NCBI RefSeq assembly: GCF_013283785.1
Contig: NZ_JABCPZ010000003.1
Coordinates: 1 to 64,000, forward strand
Length of the DNA: 64,000 nucleotides
Origin: Nonomuraea antri
Lineage (GTDB): Bacteria > Actinomycetota > Actinomycetes > Streptosporangiales > Streptosporangiaceae
Direction: 5' to 3'
Positions 53,219 to 60,846 of this stretch are shown in pieces. Both the position numbers and the translations under genes were made by a program. Under the pieces are notes generated by a model. The model ran no database searches. It saw only the letters and a list, made by a program, of their open reading frames with translations, and was not told where the DNA came from. Positions within the stretch are counted from its first letter, which is position 1. Every line of letters starts with the position of its first letter.

Positions 53219-54100
53219 GTGGACGCAGAGAGTGCGGAAGGGCATCTGCTCAGTTACTCGCCGGGCAGCCCCACGGTCCTGCGGATCCTGCTGGGCACGC
53301 AACTGCGCAGGCTTCGCACCGAGCAGGGTATCTCCCGTGAAGACGCGGGATACTCGATTCGCGCGTCCCATGCCAAGATCAGCAGGCTGGAGCTGGGCCA
53401 GGTCAGCTTCAAGCAGCGCGACGTGGCCGACCTGCTGACCCTGTACGGCGTCACCGACCCCGCCGAGCGCGAGCCGCTGCTCGCCCTGGCCAGGCAGGCC
53501 AACGCGCCCGGCTGGTGGCACAAGTACGGCGACCTGCTGCCCGCCTGGTTCGAGGTCTACATCGGGCTGGAGGGCGCCGCGTCGAGCATCCGCACGTACG
53601 AGAACCAGTTCGTCCCCGGCCTGCTGCAGACGCCCGAGTACGCCAGGGCGGTGATCTCGCTGGCGCACGAGCGGGCCGGGCGGGCCGAGCTGGACCGCCG
53701 CGTCATGCTGCGTACCACCAGGCAGGAGCGGCTGAAGAGCGGGCTCACGCTCTGGGCGGTCATCGACGAGGCGGTGGTGCGCCGCATGCTCGGCGGGCCC
53801 GAGGTGATGCGCAGGCAGATCGAGCACCTGCTGGAGGTCACCGCGGGCGGCGGTGTCACGGTGCAGATCATGCCGTTCGACCGGGGCGGGCACGCGGCGG
53901 CCGGCGGGCCGTTCAGCATCCTGCGCTTCCCCGAGCGCGACCTGCCCGACGTGGTGTACATGGAGCAGCTCACCAGCGCCCTCTACCTGGACAAACCCTC
54001 GGAGTCCGAGCATTACGCCCAGGTGATGGACCGGCTGAGCGTCCAGGCCGAGCAACCGAAGCAGACCAGGCGCTTCCTGGAGCGCCTCATTTCCGGATGA
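53219..54100 (+). CDS. XRE-family regulator with DUF5753 (chromosomal copy)
   Basis: This 293-residue protein has an N-terminal helix-turn-helix (about 35-60: QGISREDAGYSIRASHAKISRLE). A DUF5753 domain follows (QFVPGLLQTPEYARAVIS and VTVQIMPFDRGGHAA). The start is GTG at 53219 after AGGAGCGG. Together with the DUF397 gene 132 bases downstream it forms a WhiJ/Scr1-like pair often linked to development. Confidence 0.88.
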   Translation: MDAESAEGHLLSYSPGSPTVLRILLGTQLRRLRTEQGISREDAGYSIRASHAKISRLELGQVSFKQRDVADLLTLYGVTDPAEREPLLALARQANAPGWWHKYGDLLPAWFEVYIGLEGAASSIRTYENQFVPGLLQTPEYARAVISLAHERAGRAELDRRVMLRTTRQERLKSGLTLWAVIDEAVVRRMLGGPEVMRRQIEHLLEVTAGGGVTVQIMPFDRGGHAAAGGPFSILRFPERDLPDVVYMEQLTSALYLDKPSESEHYAQVMDRLSVQAEQPKQTRRFLERLISG

Positions 54101-54191
54101 CCTGCTGGTTTGCTGTGATCCACTCCATATCGGATTTTTGATCGTCTGCCATATAGGGATCGACTAGCTGCCGTATTGTCGCCTGCGAACA

Positions 54192-54209
54192 CGGATGCAC
54201 GTGCATCCG
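54192..54209. promoter_or_regulatory. 18-bp perfect palindrome upstream of the DUF397 gene
   Basis: CGGATGCACGTGCATCCG shares the central TGCACGTGCA with the palindrome at 53185-53202. It ends 23 bases before the DUF397 ATG. Confidence 0.75.
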
Positions 54210-54232
54210 CAAGCGCACTAGGAGCTGCCCTC

Positions 54233-54466
54233 ATGCATGAGTTCCGCAACGGAACGCCGGCCGGTCGCCTTCCCGTCGTCTGGCGCAAGAGCAGGTGGAG
54301 CAACCCCAACGGCAACTGCGTGGAGCTCGCCGGCCTGCCCACGGGCGAGATCGCGATGCGTAACTCACGCTTCCCAGAAGGCCCCGCGCTGGTCTACACG
54401 CGGGCCGAGATCACCGCGTTCGTGCTGGGGGCCAAGGACGGCGAGTTCGACGATCTGATCTCCTGA
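54233..54466 (+). CDS. DUF397-domain protein (chromosomal copy)
   Basis: This 77-residue protein has the family pattern VWRKSRWSNPNGNCVELAG and AMRNSRFPEGPALVYTRAEITAFVLGAKDGEFD. The RDS triplet common in the family reads RNS here. AGGAG lies about 9 bases before the ATG at 54233. It is the likely small partner of the upstream regulator. Confidence 0.85.
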   Translation: MHEFRNGTPAGRLPVVWRKSRWSNPNGNCVELAGLPTGEIAMRNSRFPEGPALVYTRAEITAFVLGAKDGEFDDLIS

Positions 54467-54567
54467 CTCCCTGGAAAAATTCTCCGGAGGGATGTCCGGT
54501 GCGCGCGTGCGGCTCCGACGTCTCTGGTGAAGGCGCCGCGGTGGCGCCACACGGAGAAGGGGAACCC

Positions 54568-54990
54568 ATGAAGTACATGATCATGTTGTACGCCTCGCAG
54601 CAGGACTACGACGTGCTGGCCGGTCGTCCCGTGCCGGGCAAGACGCCGTGGTCGGCCGAGGACGTCGCGGCGATGCACGCGGGCATGCAGAAGTGGAACC
54701 AGGGGCTCGTCGAGTCGGGTGAGTTCGTCGACACGCAGGGGCTGAGCGCGCCCGCGCACACCAAGCGGCTCCAGCTGCGCGACGGCGTGCCGGTGATCAC
54801 CGACGGGCCGTACCCCGAGACCCAGGAGGTCCTGGCCGGGTACACGATCGTGGAGTGCGAGAGCTACGACCGGGCGGTGGAGCTGGCCATGCGGATCGGC
54901 GAGACGCAGCATCCGGCGGGAGCCGAGCTCGACAGCGCGTTCTACGTGGACATCAGGCCCGTCGTCGGCGGCGCGGGCGACCTGGACTGA
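54568..54990 (+). CDS. YciI-family protein
   Basis: This 140-residue protein begins MKYMIMLYASQQDY and contains the family marks DGPYPETQEVLAGYTIVE and AMRIGETQHPAGAELD. In actinobacteria such genes usually precede an ECF sigma factor gene; here none follows and a hairpin region comes next. GAGAAGGGGA precedes the ATG. The function of the family is uncertain. Confidence 0.82.
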   Translation: MKYMIMLYASQQDYDVLAGRPVPGKTPWSAEDVAAMHAGMQKWNQGLVESGEFVDTQGLSAPAHTKRLQLRDGVPVITDGPYPETQEVLAGYTIVECESYDRAVELAMRIGETQHPAGAELDSAFYVDIRPVVGGAGDLD

Positions 54991-55088
54991 CCCGCGGCCC
55001 TGCGGCTCGACCTCCTGGAACGGCAAGTGGCCACCCGGCCGGACGGCGGCGGGGTGGCCCTCTTGTGCGTGCGAGGTGAAGATCTACC

Positions 55089-55174
55089 TGATCAGGCAGT
55101 TGTCCCGACCGGGTTCGCCGGAGCCAGGGCGTAGTGGGCCCGGGCTCCGGTTCATCGGGACAACTGCGTGATCA
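55089..55174. repeat. long imperfect inverted repeat (86 bp)
   Basis: Outer arms TGATCAGGCAGTTGTCCCGA (55089-55108) and TCGGGACAACTGCGTGATCA (55155-55174) differ at one or two bases. Inner arms CCGGAGCC and GGCTCCGG extend the structure. It lies between the convergent ends of the YciI and WhiB genes and could act as a two-way terminator or be a small mobile repeat. Confidence 0.75.
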
Positions 55175-55201
55175 CGCGTTGATCGTGGCTGCTGCCGGGT
55201 G

Positions 55202-55513
55202 TCAGGCGGCGGAGATGCCGGCGCTGGCGGCGCGGCGCATGCGACGGCGACGCTCGGAGGCGCGCTCGTCCTCGTTGAGACCGCCCCACGTGCCGTACTT
55301 CTCGGGACGGGACAGCGCGTAGTCGAGGCACTCGTTGCGGACGGGACAGCCGCCGCAGATCGCCTTGGCCTTCCGCTCGCGTACGTCACGCTCGGGCTGC
55401 CGCTCCCCGTCGGGGCCGAAGAAGAGCACGAGGTCCTCACCCCGGCACGCGGCATCATCCTGCCAACCCCAGCTGGGGCGCGGGCGGGCGAGCTGCCGAC
55501 GTACCTGAGACAT
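55202..55513 (-). CDS. WhiB-family iron-sulfur regulator
   Basis: This 103-residue protein has the four cluster cysteines of the family, Cys23, Cys53, Cys56 and Cys62 (AACRGED and ICGGCPVRNEC), and the KYGTWGGLNEDER turn. A basic, Arg-rich C-terminus follows (RRRRMRRAA) that should bind DNA. The ATG at 55513 follows AAGGTGG by 8 bases. Which Wbl paralogue it is cannot be settled from sequence alone. Confidence 0.9.
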   Translation of the reverse strand: MSQVRRQLARPRPSWGWQDDAACRGEDLVLFFGPDGERQPERDVRERKAKAICGGCPVRNECLDYALSRPEKYGTWGGLNEDERASERRRRMRRAASAGISAA

Positions 55514-55613
55514 GAGAAAACCACCTTCGTGAGAGGTATTTCGGTAATTGAGCCGCATTGGACGCTTTTGGCGTCACTGTTCCAACGCAAGTAAGAGCCG
55601 TGATGTTCCCTTA

Positions 55614-56528
55614 TCAGGCGAGGGCAGGCGTGGCGTACCGCACAGGCGTGAGCCTGTCCAGCGAAACCAGCCGGTAGGTGGTGATCGTGTCGGCGCAAAC
55701 CGCACCACACGGCGTCTGGAACGCCGATGGCTCAACCACAACCTGGAACCGGACGTCGCCGCAGCGCACGATGGCTTCGGTGACGTCGCCGTCCGACCTG
55801 GAGGATTCCACGGCCACTACGCCGACAGAGCACTCTCCCGTATGGGCTCGGGCGAAGTGCTCGACGGCTTGCAATGGCTCAGGGATGCCTGCGCGCCCCC
55901 GGTAGCGGTCGAGAATGATCTCGCCCGTCCGGTACGCGTTAGCCGCTGCCAGTGCAGCAGCCTGAGACATGCTGCCGTAGAAAATTCCGTGTGGCAAGCA
56001 CACGAGGTTGGCGGCGTAGCGATCGCCGCCAACGTGTGACGTTTCCCATACTCTGTCGGGCAAAGATTGCGCCAGTGACCGAGCGAGGGGTAGTCCAATG
56101 CGGGCGCAGCACGCATTGCGCTTGGCGTGCGTGCAGACCAGAAATACCGGCTCGTCTTCAAGTATGCAGGACTCCGGGACCACTCCGGCCACCAGAGCGT
56201 CCAGGTCAAGATCGTCGGGACCTGCGATGACACCCCCGGCCAGCCAGGGGTTATCGCCTGCCGCGTAGGCCACTAGCACACGGATGCCCTGGTCCCGTGT
56301 GCGGGTCCGCTTTCCCGGCCGGCGGATCAGCTGGGGTCTGATACCGCGTTCGAGCGCCCGCCGGACGAGTTCCGAGATGTTCTCAGGAAGCTCGAAGCTT
56401 TCCAGGTGCGACGGCCACGGCCCGGTGTACTCCACCAGCAACCACACCCTGGCCCCCACGGTGGCGCTGGCCAGGGTGGGAACCAGGCCGGAGTGACAGC
56501 CCGCCGGATGGTCGCAGCCCCTGGTCAA
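55614..56528 (-). CDS. sucrase/ferredoxin-like family protein, iron-box controlled
   Basis: This 304-residue protein contains VCTHAKRNACCARIG and HVGGDRYAANLVCLPHGIFYG, the thioredoxin-like core of the sucrase/ferredoxin-like (Apd1-related) family, which may carry a 2Fe-2S cluster. The start is TTG at 56528, preceded by GGGGGAA. An iron box lies 38 bases upstream, so expression should rise under iron limitation. A role in iron handling or siderophore reduction is inference. Confidence 0.8.
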   Translation of the reverse strand: MTRGCDHPAGCHSGLVPTLASATVGARVWLLVEYTGPWPSHLESFELPENISELVRRALERGIRPQLIRRPGKRTRTRDQGIRVLVAYAAGDNPWLAGGVIAGPDDLDLDALVAGVVPESCILEDEPVFLVCTHAKRNACCARIGLPLARSLAQSLPDRVWETSHVGGDRYAANLVCLPHGIFYGSMSQAAALAAANAYRTGEIILDRYRGRAGIPEPLQAVEHFARAHTGECSVGVVAVESSRSDGDVTEAIVRCGDVRFQVVVEPSAFQTPCGAVCADTITTYRLVSLDRLTPVRYATPALA

Positions 56529-56565
56529 CGTCGTTCCCCCTACGCGTGAATCCCCTGCGCGTGAA

Positions 56566-56584
56566 TTAGGTAAGGGTAACCTAA
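56566..56584 (-). promoter_or_regulatory. IdeR/DmdR-type iron box
   Basis: TTAGGTAAGGGTAACCTAA matches the DtxR-family consensus TTAGGTTAGGCTAACCTAA at 17 of 19 positions. It sits 38 bases before the sucrase/ferredoxin-like start codon, in position to block its promoter when iron is plentiful. Confidence 0.82.
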
Positions 56585-56614
56585 CGGGGGCGCGGGTTTC
56601 GCGCAGGGGTACCC

Positions 56615-58150
56615 CTATTGGCCTGGCGTGTTCCCGTTCGACCCCTCATCACGGCTCTCACCGAGGCCCTCGCTGAGGCCCTCGCCGAGGGCTTCGCGCG
56701 CGGCCGCCAGCGCGGCGGCCCTGTCGCCCGCCACGAGCCCGATGCGGGTCCTGCGGTCGAGCAGGTCGCCCTCGTCGAGCGCGCCCTCGTGCCTGACCGA
56801 CCAGAGCAGCTCGCCCGTGGTGATGCCGAGCCCGGCCGGCTCCGGATACGCCTCGGCCAGCGCGCGCACCGCCGCCGCCTCCGCGCCGTAGCGGGCGGCC
56901 AGCCGCGCCGGCACGCCCGCGGGCACAGGCCCGGCGCCGACGAGCGGGATCCGCGCGGTGCGGCACGGTCCCGCGGTCAGCCGCGCCAGCGCGACCGCCC
57001 GATCCACGGCATCCTCCGCCATGCGCCGATATGTCGTGAGCTTGCCGCCCACCACGGTCACGACGCCGTCGCCGGGCAGCACCGCGTGCCTGCGCGAGAT
57101 GTCCGCCGTCCGGCCCTCGGCCGCCAGAAGGGGCCTGAGGCCCGCGTAGACGCCCGCGACCGCCTCACGGGTCACCGGAACCTCAAGAACGCCGTTCAAC
57201 ACCTCCAGGAGCGTTCTGACGTCCTCCTCGGGCGCCTCGGGGACGTCGGGGACCGGCCCGTCCACCGGGACGTCGGTCAGGCCGACGTGGACGCGGCCGT
57301 CCGGCTGGGGGAGTACGAGCGCGAATCGGTTGGTCTCTCCGGGAATGGGCACGTGCAGCCCGGCACGCAGCCCGGGCAGCGGCCCGAGCACCAGATGCGT
57401 GCCACGCGACGGACGCAGCTTCACCGCCGGGTCCAGGCCGCCGGCCCAGACGCCGGTCGCGTTGATCACCACCTCGGCCCTGATGTCGAACTCCGCGCCG
57501 GTCAGCTCGTCGCGCACGCGCGCGCCCCGGCCGGTGAGCCGCACCGCGCGGCACCGGGTCAGCACCCTGGCGCCGTGCGCGGCCGCCGTCCTGGCCACGG
57601 CCACGACCAGGCGGGCGTCGTCGAGCAGGCGGCCGTCCCACGACAGCAGGCCGCCGCGCAGCCCGCGCCCGTCGAGCACGGGCGCCAGGCCGAGCGCGCG
57701 CGAGGCGGCGATCCTGGACGGGCCAGGCAGCAGCCCGCGCGGGGTGCGCGCGGCGGCGCGCAGCCCGTCGCCGAGCCGGTAGCCCGCCATGACCAGCGCC
57801 GCCTGCCCGCGCGAGACCGACGGGGTCAGCGGCAGCAGGTACGGGTGCGCCCTGACCAGGTGCGTGTTCCTGAGCAGGATCCCGCGCTCGACCGCGCTCT
57901 CGTAGGCGACGTCCACCTGACCCTTGGCCAGGTAGCGCAGCCCGCCGTGCACCATCTTGGAGCTCCACCTGGACGTGCCGAACGCCAGGTCGTGCGCGTC
58001 GATCGCGGCTACGCTCAGTCCCCGTGAAGCCGCGTCGAGCGCCGCGCCGGCCCCGGTGGCGCCCAGGCCCACCACGAGCACGTCCACCCGTTCCTCGGCG
58101 GTCGAGCGCAGCTCCGCGCTCCTGCGCCGGGCGTTCAGCGAGCTATCCAA
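56615..58150 (-). CDS. glpD: glycerol-3-phosphate dehydrogenase (FAD)
   Basis: This 511-residue enzyme oxidises glycerol-3-phosphate to dihydroxyacetone phosphate, passing electrons to the quinone pool. It has the FAD dinucleotide-binding VVGLGATGAGAALDAASRG, then TSRWSSKMVHGGLRYL and VVGGKLTTYRRMAEDAV, typical of GlpD. The start is TTG at 58150, overlapping the TetR stop by 8 bases. The C-terminal tail has Glu/Gly-rich repeats (EALGEGLSEGLGES). Confidence 0.9.
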   Translation of the reverse strand: MDSSLNARRRSAELRSTAEERVDVLVVGLGATGAGAALDAASRGLSVAAIDAHDLAFGTSRWSSKMVHGGLRYLAKGQVDVAYESAVERGILLRNTHLVRAHPYLLPLTPSVSRGQAALVMAGYRLGDGLRAAARTPRGLLPGPSRIAASRALGLAPVLDGRGLRGGLLSWDGRLLDDARLVVAVARTAAAHGARVLTRCRAVRLTGRGARVRDELTGAEFDIRAEVVINATGVWAGGLDPAVKLRPSRGTHLVLGPLPGLRAGLHVPIPGETNRFALVLPQPDGRVHVGLTDVPVDGPVPDVPEAPEEDVRTLLEVLNGVLEVPVTREAVAGVYAGLRPLLAAEGRTADISRRHAVLPGDGVVTVVGGKLTTYRRMAEDAVDRAVALARLTAGPCRTARIPLVGAGPVPAGVPARLAARYGAEAAAVRALAEAYPEPAGLGITTGELLWSVRHEGALDEGDLLDRRTRIGLVAGDRAAALAAAREALGEGLSEGLGESRDEGSNGNTPGQ

Positions 58151-58688
58151 GGTAGGCCTCCAGCAGGGTGGTCAGCTCGGCGTCGAGGTCGTCGAGAGTG
58201 ACGGGGTCCGCGCCGGTCCCGCTGCCCTCGCCCGCCCCGGGGTCGGTCATGGTCGGCGCTGACAGCAGGAACGACTGCGCGACCAGCAGCACCGCCCTGG
58301 CCCTGCGCCGGTCGCCGAGCGCGGGCTCCAGCACCGACAGCACCGCCTCGTGCGTGGCGCCCCTGCGGTCGAGCAGGTACGGCACCAGCAGTTCGGGGTC
58401 CGCCGCCACGATCTTGCGCCAGAGCGGGTGCGCGCGCAGCTCGCGCACGCCCGCCACGATCGCCTCGACCGGGTCGGACAGGTCGAGCCCGGAGACCACG
58501 CGCACCCATTCGCGCGTCATCAGGTCGGCCACCAGCGTGCGCACGTCCGGCCAGCCCCGGTAGATGGTCATGCGTGACACGCCGGCCCGGCGCGCCACGT
58601 CGGTGAGCGTCGTCCTGCGCACGCCGAAGGCCAGCACGCAGTCCCTGGCCGCGTCCAGAACGCGGTCGTTGTGACGAATCGACGTCAT
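58143..58688 (-). CDS. TetR-family regulator
   Basis: This 181-residue repressor has the N-terminal helix-turn-helix DVARRAGVSRMTIYRGWPDVRTL. It lies between glpD (coupled, overlapping) and the divergent FAD-linked oxidase gene, so it probably controls both. The effector is unknown, but a lipid- or glycerol-linked molecule is the natural guess. Confidence 0.87.
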   Translation of the reverse strand: MTSIRHNDRVLDAARDCVLAFGVRRTTLTDVARRAGVSRMTIYRGWPDVRTLVADLMTREWVRVVSGLDLSDPVEAIVAGVRELRAHPLWRKIVAADPELLVPYLLDRRGATHEAVLSVLEPALGDRRRARAVLLVAQSFLLSAPTMTDPGAGEGSGTGADPVTLDDLDAELTTLLEAYLG

Positions 58689-58690
58689 GT

Positions 58691-58703
58691 GTCACAGTGT
58701 AAC
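58691..58703. promoter_or_regulatory. operator candidate between the divergent starts
   Basis: GTCACAGTGTAAC has arms GTCACA/TGTAAC with one mismatch. It fills nearly the whole 16-base gap between the two start codons, so transcripts in both directions are probably leaderless and shut by the same repressor. Confidence 0.5.
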
Positions 58704-58704
58704 C

Positions 58705-60282
58705 GTGGCTGAAGAACCGATGTCGTGGTCGGGCTGGGGCGATCCCGCCAAGGCCCGCGAGTTGCCGGAACAGGTACGCGCGCTGCTGCGTGACCTCCTG
58801 GGCGTGCGCGCGCCCGAGACCCCCGCCGTGCGGCTTGAGGAGGTGCGGCTGGCTCCGTCCGCGCTGGGCGATCACGTGCCGGCCGCGCTCGAAGCGGTCG
58901 TCGGCGCGGGCAACGTGCTGACCTCGCACGAGGCCCGGGTGCGGCGCACGCGCGGCAAGTCCACTCCCGACCTGCTGCGCATGCGGGCCGGCGACGGCTC
59001 CGACGCCCCCGACGCGGTCGTCCTGCCCGGCTCGCACGACGAGGTCGCCGAGCTGCTGCGGGTGTGCGCGGCCGAGCGGGTCGCGGTGGTGCCGTTCGGC
59101 GGCGGTACGTCCGTCGTGGGCGGGCTCGTGGCGACCCGAGCGGGTTTCGCCGGCGTGATCGCGCTCGACCTTGGCCGGATGAACCGGCTGCTCGGCGTGG
59201 ACACCGAGTCGATGCTGGCCATGTTCGAGCCGGGGGTGCGCGCGCCCGAGGCCGAGCGGCTGCTGGCCGCGCACGGGCTCACGCTCGGCCACTTCCCCCA
59301 GTCCTTCGAGTACGCCACGCTCGGCGGCTTCGCCGCGGCCCGCTCCAGCGGCCAGGCCTCGGCCGGCTACGGGCGCTTCGACGACATGGTGGCCGGGCTG
59401 ACCGTGGCCACCCCGGCCGGGCCGCTCGACCTGGGCCGGGCGCCCAAGTCGGCGTCCGGGCCCGACCTGCGCCAGCTCGTGCTCGGCTCGGAAGGCGCGT
59501 TCGGCGTGATCACGGCGCTGCGGCTGCGGGTGCGGCGCGTCCCCGCCGAGCGGTTCTACGAGGGGTGGCGTTTCGCGTCGTTCGCGGCCGGCTCCGCGGC
59601 CATGCGGGCGCTGGCCCAGCGCGGGCCGCTGCCCACCGTCCTGCGTCTGTCGGACGAGACCGAGACGATGATCGGCCTGGCCAAGCCGGACGCCATCGGC
59701 GGCTCGGGCTCCGGTTCCGGCTGCCTGATGATCGCCGGTTTCGAGGGCGAAGGGGCCGCAGCCCGCCGCGCCGAGGCCGCCGGCGTGCTCGCCGGGGCAG
59801 GCGGTGAGCCGCTGGGCGCCGAGCCCGGCGAATCCTGGGCGCACGGCCGCTACTCCGCCCCCTACCTGCGCGACTCGCTGCTGGCCGCGGGCGCGACCGT
59901 CGAGACGCTGGAGACGGCCGGTTTCTGGTCGAACCTGCCCAGGCTGTACGACGCGGTACGGCTGGCCCTGCTCGGCGCACTCGGCTCGCCGCTGGTCATG
60001 TGCCACATCTCGCACGTGTACGAGACCGGCGCCTCCCTGTACTTCACCGTCGTCACCCCGCAGCACGGCGACCCGGTCGAGCAGTGGGAGTCGGCCAAGA
60101 CGGCGGTGAACACGGCCATCGTCGCGGCCGGCGGCGCCATCAGCCACCACCACGGCGTCGGCCGCGACCACCGCGACGCCTACGCCGAGGAGATCGGGCC
60201 GGTGGGCGTGGAGATCCTGCGTGCGGTCAAGTCGCGGCTCGACCCGGCCGGGATACTCAACCCCGGCGTCCTGGTCCCGTAG
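58705..60282 (+). CDS. FAD-dependent alkyldihydroxyacetonephosphate synthase-like protein
   Basis: This 525-residue protein has a PCMH-type FAD domain (FGGGTSVVGG, DLGRMNRLLG), then HFPQSFEYATLGGFAAARSSGQ and ISHHHGVGRDH near the C-terminus. The latter resemble the active-site His run of alkyl-DHAP synthase, which makes ether lipids. Bacterial relatives are often linked with glycerol-3-phosphate dehydrogenase, as here. The GTG at 58705 is the start; an ATG at 58720 (MSWSGWGD) is an alternative. Confidence 0.84.
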   Translation: MAEEPMSWSGWGDPAKARELPEQVRALLRDLLGVRAPETPAVRLEEVRLAPSALGDHVPAALEAVVGAGNVLTSHEARVRRTRGKSTPDLLRMRAGDGSDAPDAVVLPGSHDEVAELLRVCAAERVAVVPFGGGTSVVGGLVATRAGFAGVIALDLGRMNRLLGVDTESMLAMFEPGVRAPEAERLLAAHGLTLGHFPQSFEYATLGGFAAARSSGQASAGYGRFDDMVAGLTVATPAGPLDLGRAPKSASGPDLRQLVLGSEGAFGVITALRLRVRRVPAERFYEGWRFASFAAGSAAMRALAQRGPLPTVLRLSDETETMIGLAKPDAIGGSGSGSGCLMIAGFEGEGAAARRAEAAGVLAGAGGEPLGAEPGESWAHGRYSAPYLRDSLLAAGATVETLETAGFWSNLPRLYDAVRLALLGALGSPLVMCHISHVYETGASLYFTVVTPQHGDPVEQWESAKTAVNTAIVAAGGAISHHHGVGRDHRDAYAEEIGPVGVEILRAVKSRLDPAGILNPGVLVP

Positions 60283-60287
60283 CCGGT

Positions 60288-60716
60288 TCAGTCGTCCGCG
60301 TCCTCCTCGGGAGGGGCGATCGTGGAGACCTCGGCCCAGGCGGCGGCGGCGTCGGAGTAGCGGCGCAGTTCTTCCAGGACGCCGGCCAGGCAGGTCAGCG
60401 CCACGATCAGGTGACCGCCGCCGGCCAGGCGCGAGAGCGCCACCGCCTCCTCGGCCAGCGGCAGCGCCTCGCCGGGCTTGCCGCGCCCGAGCAGGAGGGT
60501 GGCGGTGGTGCGCAGGCTGCGGGCCAGCAGGAGCGTGTGGTCCGACGATTCGGGGTCGAGGCCCCGGCACATGGCGATGGCCCGCTGGGCGCTTTTCAGC
60601 GCGCTGCGCCCCCAGCGGGCCTGTGACTGGGTCTGGGCATAGGCCAGCAAACCCTCAATGGCTTGCACTTCCGTGGTGCCGCGCCGGGCTGTGTCGTCTG
60701 AATCGTTTCGGGCCAT
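60288..60716 (-). CDS. small TPR-like helical protein
   Basis: This 142-residue protein is helical with about three TPR-type units (YAQTQSQARWGRSALKSAQRAI, AEEAVALSRLAGGGHLIVALTCLAG). It ends in an acidic tail PEEDADD. Convergent with the oxidase gene (5-base gap). Function unknown; a protein-interaction role is likely. Confidence 0.65.
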   Translation of the reverse strand: MARNDSDDTARRGTTEVQAIEGLLAYAQTQSQARWGRSALKSAQRAIAMCRGLDPESSDHTLLLARSLRTTATLLLGRGKPGEALPLAEEAVALSRLAGGGHLIVALTCLAGVLEELRRYSDAAAAWAEVSTIAPPEEDADD

Positions 60717-60846
60717 CGAGCCCCCTTAGGCGGGTGCCAACCGCTTGCTTGGGAGGGTGAGGTTACACCATGACGCACCTTCTGTGTTCTCCGCGGCACG
60801 GAGCGTTTGGGATGCGGAAAAGGTAGATCGCGGTAAAGATGTGGTC

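Noticed and set aside
58689..60570. Leftward frame opposite the alkyl-DHAP synthase-like gene
   Set aside because: No domain and shadow-like composition; the rightward gene has clear FAD motifs.
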